64,000 nucleotides of DNA from Streptomyces viridochromogenes DSM 40736. GTDB taxonomy: Bacteria; Actinomycetota; Actinomycetes; Streptomycetales; Streptomycetaceae. The notes under the pieces were generated by a model that did no database searches, was not told the origin of the DNA, and saw nothing but the letters and a program-made list of their open reading frames with translations. Below, in pieces: positions 16,729 through 24,769 of the stretch; position 1 is the stretch's first letter; the number at the start of each line of letters is the position of its first letter. The DNA is taken from NCBI RefSeq assembly GCF_000158955.1, contig NZ_GG657757.1, positions 8,432,854 through 8,496,853 on the forward strand, written 5' to 3'. The position numbers and the translations under genes were made by a program.

Positions 16729-18849
16729 TCAGGAGCTGGCGTTGTTTCGTTTGCCGATGAGGTCCCGGTACAGGGCCGCGCGTTCCTCATGGGTCTTCGC
16801 CTGGGCGAACTCCGCTTTCCAGGCCTTCTCCAGGTCTTTGAGCCGCTGCACCCAGTCGCCGAACTCCTGCAGGTCGACGAGGCGCTGGTTGGCGCTGAGG
16901 GGGGCCTTGGCGGCGGGCTTGTCGTCCTTGTGGCCGCCGAAGTGGCTCACGGGGTTGTTGTTCTTCTCGCTGCTGGTCACGCCGTGTTCGTAACCGTCGG
17001 GGGTCCTGCCGCCCGGCCCGGCGGTCTCGATGCCCACCTGGAACCCTCCGTCACGCTTGCGGGTCGGCGGTTTGTACCCCATGAACACGTGCCCGTACGA
17101 CTCGTCCGGCAGGATGGTGTCGCCGTGGTAGTCGTTGTTCCCCATGCCGCCGACGGCCGCGGGCAGTCCGTAGAGGTGGCTGTGGGGATCGAGCCAGTTC
17201 TGAACCGTGGCCCCGATCTCGCCCTTCTCCACGAAGTCGCCCCGCGTCCCGTCCGGCTTGTTGTCGTCGATCTCCATGTGGTGTGTGCCGAACTTTCGCC
17301 GATACACCGGCGCCTCCGGCGTGGACCTGGGCTCCCAGGGCTTGCGGTCCTCCTTGGTGATGTGGAGCCACTGGGGCAGCTCGTAGCCGTGCTGGCCGTC
17401 GGACAGCTGCGGGATGCGGATGTTGACGCGACCGCCGTAGGCCAGGGCGTGGGCGACGTCGTCCTTGAAGTCCTCGTGCATGCCCGCCTCCGGGTTGAAG
17501 ACCTTCAGCCCCTCCTTCAGGATCAGGAAGATCTTGGTCAGCAACTCGGTGCCGCGCTCGACGCGCTGCCTGTGCTTGTCGGCGTCCGGTACGTCGTCGC
17601 TGATGCCGGGAGGCAGGAGCGTCTTGATGAAGGTCTGGAAGATCTGCTCGTTCCGCTCCGCCTTGAGCTGCTCCTTCTCGGACTCCGGGGTCTCCTCGGC
17701 GTGCATGGCCATGTGGTGGCCGAGCCGGTAGTCCGACCGGGTGGGCTTGGCCGGTGGCTTCCCCTGGCCGCGATCCTCGACGTTCTGCTGCCACCGCAGG
17801 GTGGTCACGAGCAGGCGCATGCCCTCGGGCTGCTGGAGAAAACTGCGGAAATTGCCGGCCTTGATGTAAGCCTCGGCTTCGGCGTGGGTGCAGATGCCCA
17901 CGGTCTTCAGCCACTTGGGGTCCTCGGACTCCACCGCCCTGATCGCCTGAAGCTCCGCGCCGGTGAACATCGGGCCACTACGCACCCGTTTGTGGATGAC
18001 TGCCCGTACGTCCTTGTTCCTGATCTCGCGGTCGCCGCCGACGAGCAGTCGCGCCAGACGGACCATGGCCGGGGGCGAGGCCGTGGCCGGGGACTCGGTC
18101 GTGCCTGCGGGCCCGGTCGTGCCCGCAGGCCCGGTCGTGGAGGCGGGCCCGGTCGTGGAGGCGGGACCGGGCCGGTCCGCCCGCTGGACGGGCACGTCCC
18201 CGTCCACGCTGCGCTGCACCGCCCCGCCGGGTGCGGCGGCCCCGGGCAGCGACAGGTCGGGGGCCGCGCCCCGGGCCATCTTCCGGCCGTTGGAACCGGC
18301 GCTCCTCTCGAAAGGATCCTTGGGGTGTGAGACCCTCTCGCCCCTGCTGTTGGCGGTGCCGGACACCGTTCCCAGCGCCTGCTGGCGTACGTGGTCGACC
18401 TCTTCGTACATCACCTCGTCGCTGACGCGGTCCTCGCCGAGCACGATGTGGGGGCCGGTGGTGTAGGCCAGGGCCTCGAGTCCCTCGGCCGAGCGCTGGG
18501 CGACGGGGTCGCTGTGCACACGCACATGGCCGAAGCTCATGCCGTAGGCCCGCTCGGCCCGCTGGAGGATGCGCGGCTCCAGCGGACTGCCGGGGGAGGA
18601 GCCGATGGCGTCGCGAACCGATGGCGCCCGCTGGACCGGCACGGCCCCGTCCGCGTCGCGTCCCACGGGCTCGCTCTGCTCCCCTTCGCGGTGGTGCTCG
18701 TCCCGGGCCCGCTGGACGGCGCGCGTCACCGCTGCGTTTCCCGCGGCCTGTTGGAGGGCCATGAGCGGTGGCGGGGCGGAGGTCGCCCGGGACGTGGGGC
18801 GTCCGCCGACGCGGTCAGCGTTCGAGCGGTCTTCTGCGTGGGTACGCAT
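16729..18849 (-). CDS. DUF4157-domain protein with degenerate HExxH motif
   Basis: 706 residues. After a disordered start, residues 85-160 form the DUF4157 (eCIS core) module: PLEPRILQRAERAYGMSFGHVRVHSD and the region that normally carries HELTHVVQQ. Here that segment reads YEEVDHVRQQ, so the first metal-binding His is Glu149 while Glu150 and His153 remain. Linkers rich in VQRA/VQRS and a GPAxTT repeat (residues about 225-250) separate it from a long C-terminal region with no recognised domain (aromatic/His-rich, for example NDYHGDTILPDESYGHVF). DUF4157 proteins are tied to extracellular contractile injection systems or to polymorphic-toxin-like cargo; no injection genes are nearby, so this may be an orphan cargo. 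Function unproven. Confidence 0.75.
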   Translation of the reverse strand: MRTHAEDRSNADRVGGRPTSRATSAPPPLMALQQAAGNAAVTRAVQRARDEHHREGEQSEPVGRDADGAVPVQRAPSVRDAIGSSPGSPLEPRILQRAERAYGMSFGHVRVHSDPVAQRSAEGLEALAYTTGPHIVLGEDRVSDEVMYEEVDHVRQQALGTVSGTANSRGERVSHPKDPFERSAGSNGRKMARGAAPDLSLPGAAAPGGAVQRSVDGDVPVQRADRPGPASTTGPASTTGPAGTTGPAGTTESPATASPPAMVRLARLLVGGDREIRNKDVRAVIHKRVRSGPMFTGAELQAIRAVESEDPKWLKTVGICTHAEAEAYIKAGNFRSFLQQPEGMRLLVTTLRWQQNVEDRGQGKPPAKPTRSDYRLGHHMAMHAEETPESEKEQLKAERNEQIFQTFIKTLLPPGISDDVPDADKHRQRVERGTELLTKIFLILKEGLKVFNPEAGMHEDFKDDVAHALAYGGRVNIRIPQLSDGQHGYELPQWLHITKEDRKPWEPRSTPEAPVYRRKFGTHHMEIDDNKPDGTRGDFVEKGEIGATVQNWLDPHSHLYGLPAAVGGMGNNDYHGDTILPDESYGHVFMGYKPPTRKRDGGFQVGIETAGPGGRTPDGYEHGVTSSEKNNNPVSHFGGHKDDKPAAKAPLSANQRLVDLQEFGDWVQRLKDLEKAWKAEFAQAKTHEERAALYRDLIGKRNNASS
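18098..18169 (-). repeat. Four tandem 18-bp units in the DUF4157 gene
   Basis: Units at 18098-18115, 18116-18133, 18134-18151 and 18152-18169 each begin GTCGTG on the forward strand and encode GPASTT twice and GPAGTT twice on the reverse strand. The two pairs are nearly identical, suggesting recent duplication in a flexible linker. Confidence 0.85.
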
Positions 18850-18978
18850 ACGCGGTTCCCCTTCGTTCGACTCGGGCCCTTCCCTCTTACCCGACGGGTG
18901 CCGGCGGCGGGGAGGTCCGCAGGGGCAGAACCGGGGGCAGTCCTGCCGGGTGACGGGACCGCGAGGCGCCCGGCTCGG

Positions 18979-19861
18979 TCAGGAAGGGGCTGTGGGACCG
19001 ACCGGAGTGTCTCCGCGCAGCGTGATGCGATGCATGACGCGATGCTGGCCGCCGTAGTCGCGGTTGGCGTAGTGGGCCGTGCCGCGGTTGTCCCACAGCG
19101 CGACGTCACCCGGCTGCCAGCGATGCCGTACGACGTGCTCGGGCTTGGTGAGATGGGCGTACAGGATGTCGAGGATGCCCCGGCTCTCGTGTTCCGAGAC
19201 GCCCACGATGTGCGAGGTGAAACCGGGGTTCACGAACAGGCCCTTGCGGCCGCTCTCCGGATGCACCCGCACCACGGGGTGCTCCACCGGCTTCAGTTCG
19301 GTGAACACCTCGCCGTCCCACAGGTTGCCCTCACCCTGACGGTGCTGGGCGAGGTAGTAACCGAACTCGCGGCTGCCGTCGTGGGACGGCGGTCAGCGTG
19401 TCGACGTAGGCCCGCAGGCCCGGCGACAGCGACTCGTAGGCGAGCTGGCTGTCCGCCCAGTTGGTGTCGCCGCCACTGGGCGGCAGCACCACGGCCCGCA
19501 GGACGGAGATCGCCGGCGGCCGCCGTACGAACGTCACGTCCGTGTGCCACACGTCGGCGAATCCGTTGTCCTGGCTGTCCAGCGCGTACACCTCTTGGGC
19601 GACGTCTCCGGAATCGTGGACCGGGTGCCCGACGGTGACCTCGCCCAGGCGTCTGCCGAACTCGATCTGCGCGGCGTCGTCGAGGGTGTGCTGGCCACGC
19701 ACGAAGAGCACCTTGTACGCCACGAGCGCTTCCCGCACCGCCAGGACCTGGCCGTCGTCGAGGCGTCCGAGGTCGATGCCGTTGATCTCGGCGCCGAAGC
19801 GGGGGCCGAGTTCGGTGACGGGCAGCCGGGTCACGGCGGGCCGTTCGCTGAGAATGCTCAC
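18979..19861 (-). pseudogene. TauD/TfdA-family dioxygenase, interrupted by a +1 frameshift
   Basis: The 5' part (19861 down to about 19385) encodes the front of a 2-oxoglutarate/Fe(II) dioxygenase (PVTELGPRFGAEINGIDL, the metal motif WHTDVTF). After TLTAV the frame is lost. In the next frame the protein resumes (HDGSREFGYYLAQHRQGEG) and continues to the C-terminal HRWQPGDVALWDNRGTAHYAN with the distal His and ending near residue 294. One extra G in the run 19383-19385 explains the break exactly. The rest of the gene shows no decay, so this is either a very recent mutation or a sequence error. It would desulfonate taurine or a related sulfonate, consistent with the ABC importer just upstream in the same direction. 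Confidence 0.85.
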
Positions 19862-19888
19862 CTGTGTGTCCTTTCCTGGGTACGGGGA

Positions 19889-20707
19889 TCAGGCCGCCGC
19901 GGCGGCTTTGACGGCGTGGGCGACCTGCGCGCGCAGCTCGGCGAACTCGGTCGACTCGCGCAGCTCCTCGGCGTCGACGTCGCCGCGCGGCAGGGTGATC
20001 GGCAGGTCCAGAGCCACGGTCCCGGGGCTCTTGGTCAGCACCACGATGCGCGAGCCGAGGAACACCGCCTCGTCCGCCGAGTGCGTCACGAACACCGCGG
20101 TCCGCCCGGTCCGGTCGGTCACGCGGCGGACGTCCTCCTGGAGCCGTTCCCGGGTCAGCGCGTCCAGCGCCGCGAACGGCTCGTCGAGCAGGAGGAGCGG
20201 GTTCTCGGCGGCGAGTGCCCGGGCGATGGCGACGCGTTGCTGCTGACCGCCGGAGATCTCCCAGGTGCGCCGCTTCCCGGTGCCCTCGAGACCGACCCGG
20301 GCCAGCAACTCCGCGCGCCGCTGCGGCCATCGGGCGCGCTCGACACCGGCGTACCGCAGCGCCAGATCGACGTTGCCCCGCACGGTCCGCCACGGGAACA
20401 GCCGCGGCGTCTGGAACACCACACCGGCCGCCTCACCGGGCCGCGGCTCGGCGCCCGAGACCCGCACCGATCCCTGGGTGGGCCGCTCGAAGCCGGCGAT
20501 GAGTCGCAGCAGTGTGCTCTTGCCGCAGCCGGAGGCGCCCACCAGGACCAGGAACTCCCCGGCCGGGACGGTCAGGTCGACCGGCCCTACAGCGGTGAAG
20601 GTCTCGCTTCCCCGGCCGTACCGGTGGGTGACGTGGTCGAGGCGGACGGACCCGGCACCTGCGGTGTCCGCCCCTGCCGTGCTCTCGGTGGTCTCACTTG
20701 AGGACAT
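19889..20707 (-). CDS. ssuB: Sulfonate/nitrate/taurine-type ABC transporter ATP-binding protein
   Basis: 272 residues. Walker A GASGCGKST, Q-loop VVFQTPRLFPW, signature ISGGQQQRVAIARAL, Walker B LLLLDEPFAALD and the switch His in VFVTHSADEA are all present. The length and FxTPRLxPWRTVRxN segment fit the SsuB/TauB family. The ATG at 20707 overlaps the end of the lipoprotein gene by 14 bases, so the two are coupled. It energises uptake with SsuC; substrate inferred from the adjacent dioxygenase and FMN monooxygenase genes. Confidence 0.93.
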   Translation of the reverse strand: MSSSETTESTAGADTAGAGSVRLDHVTHRYGRGSETFTAVGPVDLTVPAGEFLVLVGASGCGKSTLLRLIAGFERPTQGSVRVSGAEPRPGEAAGVVFQTPRLFPWRTVRGNVDLALRYAGVERARWPQRRAELLARVGLEGTGKRRTWEISGGQQQRVAIARALAAENPLLLLDEPFAALDALTRERLQEDVRRVTDRTGRTAVFVTHSADEAVFLGSRIVVLTKSPGTVALDLPITLPRGDVDAEELRESTEFAELRAQVAHAVKAAAAA

Positions 20708-21746
20708 CGGGCAGCCCCTTGAGATAGAACGCTTCGCGGACGACGTCCTTGGACGGCGCGGCGCCGATCTGCTTCTGGTCGGCCAGGAACCGACCCGTGT
20801 CGGTGACGTACGTGAGCAGCTTGCCCGGGCTGCCGTCGGTGCCCAGCCAGTCGGCGGAGACCACCTGCTCCGGGGTGAGGAACACCCCCTGCGAGAGTTG
20901 CGCCTTGGCATCTGCCGCGCTGATGCCGAGCTCGGCCGCGACCGCCTTGACCGTGCCGTCCGGGTCGGACTTGATCAGGCGCAGCGCCTCGGCCTCCGCC
21001 TTGCGCCAGGCATCGATCGCCTTGGGGTCCCTGGCGATCAGGTCGTCCGACACGACGGCCAGGTCGAGGGTCGGCTTGCCCGCCGCGCCGATCTCCTTGC
21101 TGCTGGTGAGCTGGGTTCCGGTCTTGCGCAGCTCGTCCAGGGTCGGCAGCCAGACGTAGGCGGCGTCGATGTCGCCCCGCTGCCAGGCGGCGAGGAGAGG
21201 CTGCGGCTGAAGGTCGATGAGCTCGACGTCCGACTGCTTCAGACCGGCCCCCTTGAGCGCCGAGAGCAGGCTGTAGTGCGAGGTGGAGGCGAAGGGAGTG
21301 GCTATCTTCTTGCCCTTGAGCCCTGCGACGTCGGAGATGCCGGTGGCCTTGCGCGCCACCAGGGCCTCGTTGTCGCCCGCGACGTCGAGGATCCACGCCA
21401 CCTTGTACGGGATGGGTGAACTGCCGGACACCCCACGGGCGAACGGGCTGGAACCCAGCGCGGCGATGTCGAGGGACTTGCCGATGAACGCCTGGTTGAC
21501 GCTGGCCCCGGAGTCGAACTTGATCCAGTTGATCTCGTAGTCCGGCAGCGCCTTCTCCAGCAGCTTTCTGTTCTTCACGAGCAGGTCGCCGCTGGGGAAG
21601 GCGAAGTAGCCGATGCGCAGCCGCTTGGAGCCGCCGGACGTCGACGCCCCACTGCCGGAGGAGCAGCCGGTGACGGCCGCGGACGCGGCGGCCAGGGCGC
21701 CGCCGAGGAGGAGACGGCGGGACGGGCCTCGGGAGGCAGGGGACAT
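20694..21746 (-). CDS. ssuA: Sulfonate ABC transporter substrate-binding lipoprotein
   Basis: 350 residues. The leader has SRRLLLG followed by a hydrophobic stretch and the lipobox AVTGC (Cys28), so it is a lipoprotein and perhaps a Tat substrate. The mature part (RIGYFAFPSGDLLVKNR, FDSGASVNQAFIGKSLDIAALGSSP) is typical of the SsuA/TauA binding-protein family. The ATG at 21746 is preceded by GGAGGCAGGGG reading on the reverse strand as a weaker site; the frame is open upstream only inside the permease gene. Middle gene of the ssuC-ssuA-ssuB-tauD operon. Confidence 0.92.
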   Translation of the reverse strand: MSPASRGPSRRLLLGGALAAASAAVTGCSSGSGASTSGGSKRLRIGYFAFPSGDLLVKNRKLLEKALPDYEINWIKFDSGASVNQAFIGKSLDIAALGSSPFARGVSGSSPIPYKVAWILDVAGDNEALVARKATGISDVAGLKGKKIATPFASTSHYSLLSALKGAGLKQSDVELIDLQPQPLLAAWQRGDIDAAYVWLPTLDELRKTGTQLTSSKEIGAAGKPTLDLAVVSDDLIARDPKAIDAWRKAEAEALRLIKSDPDGTVKAVAAELGISAADAKAQLSQGVFLTPEQVVSADWLGTDGSPGKLLTYVTDTGRFLADQKQIGAAPSKDVVREAFYLKGLPDVLK

Positions 21747-21787
21747 GGCGGAGCCGTTTCTGTGCGGAGGGAAGGAAAGGAAGGGGA

Positions 21788-22654
21788 CTAGACGCGACCG
21801 CGCCACGGCACCACCGCGCGTTCGAGCCGCAGCAGCAGGCCGTCGATGATCAGGCCGGAGACACCGATGGCGATGATGCCGACGAGCACGACAGGGGTGT
21901 TGTTGTAGTTGGCGGCGTCCTTGACCATGCCGCCGATCCCGGGCAGTCCGTTGACCAACTCGGCGGCGACCAGGGACGAGTAGGCCACCCCCACGGCGAG
22001 CCGGACTCCGGTGAGCGTCTCCGGCAGCGCGGACGGGACGAGGACGTCCCTGACGACGTCCCAGCGGGACGCGCCGAGCGCCCGGGCGGCCTCGATCAGA
22101 CTCTTCGGTACGGCCGCGACGGCCGTGGTGGTGGACACCGCCACGGGCGGGAAGGCGGCCACGGCCAGCAGCGTGACCTTCGGCTCCTCGTTGATGCCCA
22201 GCCAGATGATGAGCAGCGAGAAGTACGCCAGCGGCGGCAGGGTCCGCAGGAACGTGATCCAGGGCTCGAAGAGCGAGCGCACCCAGCCGACGGTGCCCAT
22301 GAGCAGTCCGAAGATCACCCCGGCGGCGATGCCGAGACCGGCCCCGATCGCGATGCGCCGCAGGCTGATGCCCAGGTGCTCGACGAGCATGGTGCCGTTG
22401 TAGCCCCGTACCCCGCCGTGCGTGGTGGAGACGTCGATGAACGCCGCCCACACCTTGGCCGGCGGCGGAACCAGTGTCTCGCTCCACGTCCCGCTCGCCG
22501 CCAGCAGCTGCCACAGGACGAGGAAGAGCAGGAGAGAGCCGAACGGCAGCACGGCAGGGCGCAGGCGCGCCCACACGCCCCGCGTCGGTGCACGAGGCTC
22601 CGGCGGTACGTCGGCCGGATCAACAGGCTTGTGAAGAGTGGGAGTTGTGGACAC
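21788..22654 (-). CDS. ssuC: Sulfonate ABC transporter permease
   Basis: 288 residues with about six transmembrane helices. The EAA-type loop LIEAARALGASRWDVVRDVLVPSALPE marks a BPD-type permease of the SsuC/TauC family. The GTG at 22654 is chosen because GGAGG lies six bases upstream; an ATG at 22684 lacks a site. First gene of the operon, preceded by a 23-codon Cys-rich leader peptide and a strong hairpin. Confidence 0.92.
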   Translation of the reverse strand: MSTTPTLHKPVDPADVPPEPRAPTRGVWARLRPAVLPFGSLLLFLVLWQLLAASGTWSETLVPPPAKVWAAFIDVSTTHGGVRGYNGTMLVEHLGISLRRIAIGAGLGIAAGVIFGLLMGTVGWVRSLFEPWITFLRTLPPLAYFSLLIIWLGINEEPKVTLLAVAAFPPVAVSTTTAVAAVPKSLIEAARALGASRWDVVRDVLVPSALPETLTGVRLAVGVAYSSLVAAELVNGLPGIGGMVKDAANYNNTPVVLVGIIAIGVSGLIIDGLLLRLERAVVPWRGRV

Positions 22655-22692
22655 GGGCGTCCTCCAGGGGGCGCGCCGGGACATGAGCAGCC

Positions 22693-22713
22693 GCCGCCCG
22701 GGGGACGGGCGGC
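22693..22713 (-). promoter_or_regulatory. Hairpin between leader peptide and ssuC
   Basis: GCCGCCCG (22693-22700) and CGGGCGGC (22706-22713) form a perfect 8-bp stem with a 5-base loop, ending about 30 bases before the ssuC ribosome site. A second self-complementary run, GAGAGCGCGCTCTC (22748-22761), lies further upstream. Together they could be the attenuator switched by ribosome stalling on the leader. Confidence 0.5.
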
Positions 22714-22839
22714 CGGCCCCGAGCGAGAGTCATGCCGAACGAGGGGAGAGAGCGCGCTCTCCGCGAGCTGTGACAGCGCGCGGGAACCGCCCCGATGCGG
22801 GTGGTGTCACCGCAGGCAGGGCGCGTCAGAGAAGACGGG

Positions 22840-22911
22840 TCAGCAACAACACGAGCCCGGACGCCGGCACAGGTCGATGACCAGGCGTCGCACCAGGGAC
22901 TCGGAATTCAT
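22840..22911 (-). CDS. Cys-rich leader peptide of the sulfonate importer operon
   Basis: 23 codons reading MNSESLVRRLVIDLCRRPG then SCCC and stop. The run of three terminal Cys codons (TGT TGT TGC) directly before TGA plus an internal Cys is the pattern of cysteine-responsive leader peptides; poly-Cys leader ORFs that attenuate sulfur genes are known in mycobacteria. The ATG lies eight bases after a -10-like TAGAAA, so the message is probably leaderless. It precedes ssuC by 185 bases containing hairpins. When Cys is scarce, stalling at the Cys run would favour expression of the importer. Confidence 0.75.
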   Translation of the reverse strand: MNSESLVRRLVIDLCRRPGSCCC

Positions 22912-22919
22912 GAGGCATA

Positions 22920-22948
22920 TTTCTACAGCAGCCGCGGCTCGCCACCAA
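22920..22948 (-). promoter_or_regulatory. Promoter for leaderless leader-peptide transcript
   Basis: On the reverse strand TTGGTG (22943-22948) and TAGAAA (22920-22925) are 17 bp apart. The predicted start falls on or next to the ATG at 22911, so no 5' untranslated region is expected. Confidence 0.55.
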
Positions 22949-23004
22949 CCGGCGTCCACTTTCTGGAACACGTCTCTGCGCACACGTCGTGAGCGGAGTC
23001 GCAC

Positions 23005-23034
23005 TTGAGCTCGACGGGGTGGCTCACGCACAAT
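23005..23034 (+). promoter_or_regulatory. Promoter for forward leader peptide
   Basis: TTGAGC (23005-23010) and CACAAT (23029-23034), 18 bp apart, place the transcript start at about the ATG at 23042, again a leaderless arrangement, and no ribosome site is seen. Confidence 0.5.
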
Positions 23035-23041
23035 GCCTGGC

Positions 23042-23122
23042 ATGACCGCTGCCGCCGACATCCTCGTGGGACGACTGCACGTCGATCTGTGCCGCCAGTC
23101 CAGCGCCACCTGTCGCGGCTGA
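23042..23122 (+). CDS. Leader peptide of the HVDLCRxSS family
   Basis: 26 codons. The C-terminal half reads LHVDLCRQSSATCRG, the recurrent motif of the short putative leader peptides found in Streptomyces ahead of sulfur-assimilation and transport genes. Two Cys codons (TGC, TGT) and several Arg codons precede the stop. The 3' end of the ORF forms the 5' arm of a 10-bp inverted repeat (23118-23174), a suitable geometry for translation-dependent attenuation of the MFS-ssuD operon 240 bases downstream. Confidence 0.75.
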   Translation: MTAAADILVGRLHVDLCRQSSATCRG

Positions 23123-23174
23123 CGACCACCAGCCCATGAGCCCCCTGACGGCGTAAGGCCGCAGGGTCGTCAGC
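23118..23174 (+). promoter_or_regulatory. Attenuator-like stem overlapping leader stop codon
   Basis: GCTGACGACC (23118-23127), containing the leader's TGA, pairs perfectly with GGTCGTCAGC (23165-23174). Inside lies a second hairpin: CCCTG-A-CGGC, loop GTAAG, GCCG-CAGGG. A ribosome stalled on the last Cys/Arg codons would cover the 5' arm and keep the stem open. Confidence 0.6.
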
Positions 23175-23362
23175 CTTCGCGCGTCCGCATCCCCCCACGG
23201 CAGCACGCGCACCGGTCAAGGCTGCGCCGACCCCCTTTCACGCGCCCTCGCGTGCCCCGACGCGTCCATCGACGTACCTCACCGCGTCGGCATGCCCGCA
23301 CGCCGTCCTCCGCACCCCACTCGGAGTCACATGTCCACCCATGCCCTTGGCGGTGGTTCGCG

Positions 23363-24769
23363 ATGAGCACCGCACCCGTACCGTCGCAGACGTCCCCGGC
23401 CCACACGCCGGAACAGGATCACCCTGCTCCGCACCGGCTGAGGACCGTCGTGCTCGCCAGCCTGCTCGGCACCACCGTGGAGTGGTACGACTTCTTCCTC
23501 TACAGCACGGCCGCCGGGCTCGTCTTCGACAAGCTGTTCTTCCCCACGTCCAACGGCACGATCGGCACGATGCTGTCCTTCGCGACGTTCGCCGTGGGCT
23601 TCGTCGCCCGCCCCGTGGGCGGTCTGCTCTTCGGGCACATCGGAGACCGGATCGGCCGCAAGCACACCCTGGCCTTCACCATGGGGCTGATGGGCGTCTC
23701 CACCGCCCTGATCGGGCTGTTGCCCACCTATCAGCAGGTCGGCGTCCTCGCCCCCGCGCTGCTGCTGGTCCTGCGTGTCGCGCAGGGCGTGGCACTGGGC
23801 GGGGAGTGGGCCGGGGCCGTGCTGCTGGCCGTGGAGTACGGGCCCGCCGGCCGCAAGGGCCGCTTCGGCAGCTACCCGCAGGTGGGGCTGGCCCTCGGAC
23901 TGGCCCTGGGAACAGGCGTGTTCGCGCTGCTCAGTGAGGCGCTCAGCGACGAGGCGTTCCTCGCCTACGGGTGGCGGATCGCCTTCCTGGTCAGCCTGGT
24001 GCTCGTGGTGGTCGGACTGACCGTACGGCTGAAGATCGACGAGACACCGGCCTTCCGCGCCGTACGCCGCCTCCAGGAACTGCCGCGCTCCGCGCCGCTG
24101 GTCGAGCTGGTACGTGCGCCGCAAGCACGCCGGCACGTCCTGCTGGGGATGCTCGCCCGGTGGGGTGAGGGGGCGGCCTTCAACACCTGGGCCGTCTTCG
24201 CCATCACCTACGCGACCGGAACGCTGGAGCTGGACCGTACGCCGGTGCTGCTCGCGGTCACCGCGGCGGCACTGGTGATGGGCGTGCTGATACCGGTGTC
24301 CGGGGCGGTGGTCGACCGCCGCGGTGCCCGCCGGGTGTACATCATCGGCATGGCCGCGTTCTCCGTCTCGGTCTTTCCGGCGTTCTGGCTCTTCGGCACC
24401 GGCGGGACCTGGGCCTTCACGGCCGCACTGGTCGTGACGCTGGGGGTGGTGCACGCCTGGTTCTACGGCGCCCAGGGCACCCTGTTCGCCGCCCTCTTCG
24501 CCACCCCGGTCCGGTACACGGGCATGTCGTTCGTCTACCAGGTGTCCGGCATCTTCGCGTCCGGCATCACCCCGCTGATCATGACCGCTCTGCTGGCTCT
24601 CGGTTCGGGCAGCCCCTGGTGGGCCTGTGGCTACCTGGCGCTGACCGGACTGGTCAGTGCGTGGGCGACCGCCCGGCTGCGGGACGGGGATCTGCACGTG
24701 CCGACGGGGCGGACCCACCTGACGGAGGCCGGCGTGAACGCGGCCCACGACACGATCGGACACACATGA
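23363..24769 (+). CDS. MFS transporter, metabolite:H+ symporter (MHS) type
   Basis: 468 residues, 12 predicted transmembrane helices. The opening LLGTTVEWYDFFLYSTAAGLVFDKLFFP and the loop GHIGDRIGRKHTLAFTM are diagnostic of the MHS subfamily (citrate, proline/betaine, dicarboxylate symporters). The ATG at 23363 is preferred over an upstream in-frame ATG at 23252 because conserved sequence begins just after it. It ends in an ATGA overlap with the flavin monooxygenase gene, so it probably imports that enzyme's substrate (a sulfonate or a carbon compound released from it). Confidence 0.92.
   Translation: MSTAPVPSQTSPAHTPEQDHPAPHRLRTVVLASLLGTTVEWYDFFLYSTAAGLVFDKLFFPTSNGTIGTMLSFATFAVGFVARPVGGLLFGHIGDRIGRKHTLAFTMGLMGVSTALIGLLPTYQQVGVLAPALLLVLRVAQGVALGGEWAGAVLLAVEYGPAGRKGRFGSYPQVGLALGLALGTGVFALLSEALSDEAFLAYGWRIAFLVSLVLVVVGLTVRLKIDETPAFRAVRRLQELPRSAPLVELVRAPQARRHVLLGMLARWGEGAAFNTWAVFAITYATGTLELDRTPVLLAVTAAALVMGVLIPVSGAVVDRRGARRVYIIGMAAFSVSVFPAFWLFGTGGTWAFTAALVVTLGVVHAWFYGAQGTLFAALFATPVRYTGMSFVYQVSGIFASGITPLIMTALLALGSGSPWWACGYLALTGLVSAWATARLRDGDLHVPTGRTHLTEAGVNAAHDTIGHT

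Noticed and set aside
18098..18169. CRISPR-like array
   Set aside because: Units are contiguous 18-mers without spacers and encode a protein linker.
19383..19385. Programmed frameshift in TauD
   Set aside because: No slippery heptamer or stimulatory structure stands out, and TauD genes are not known to use recoding.
19331..19861. Treating the TauD front half as a complete 176-residue gene
   Set aside because: The last 15 residues are out-of-frame Arg/Pro text, and the missing half continues in the next frame directly after.
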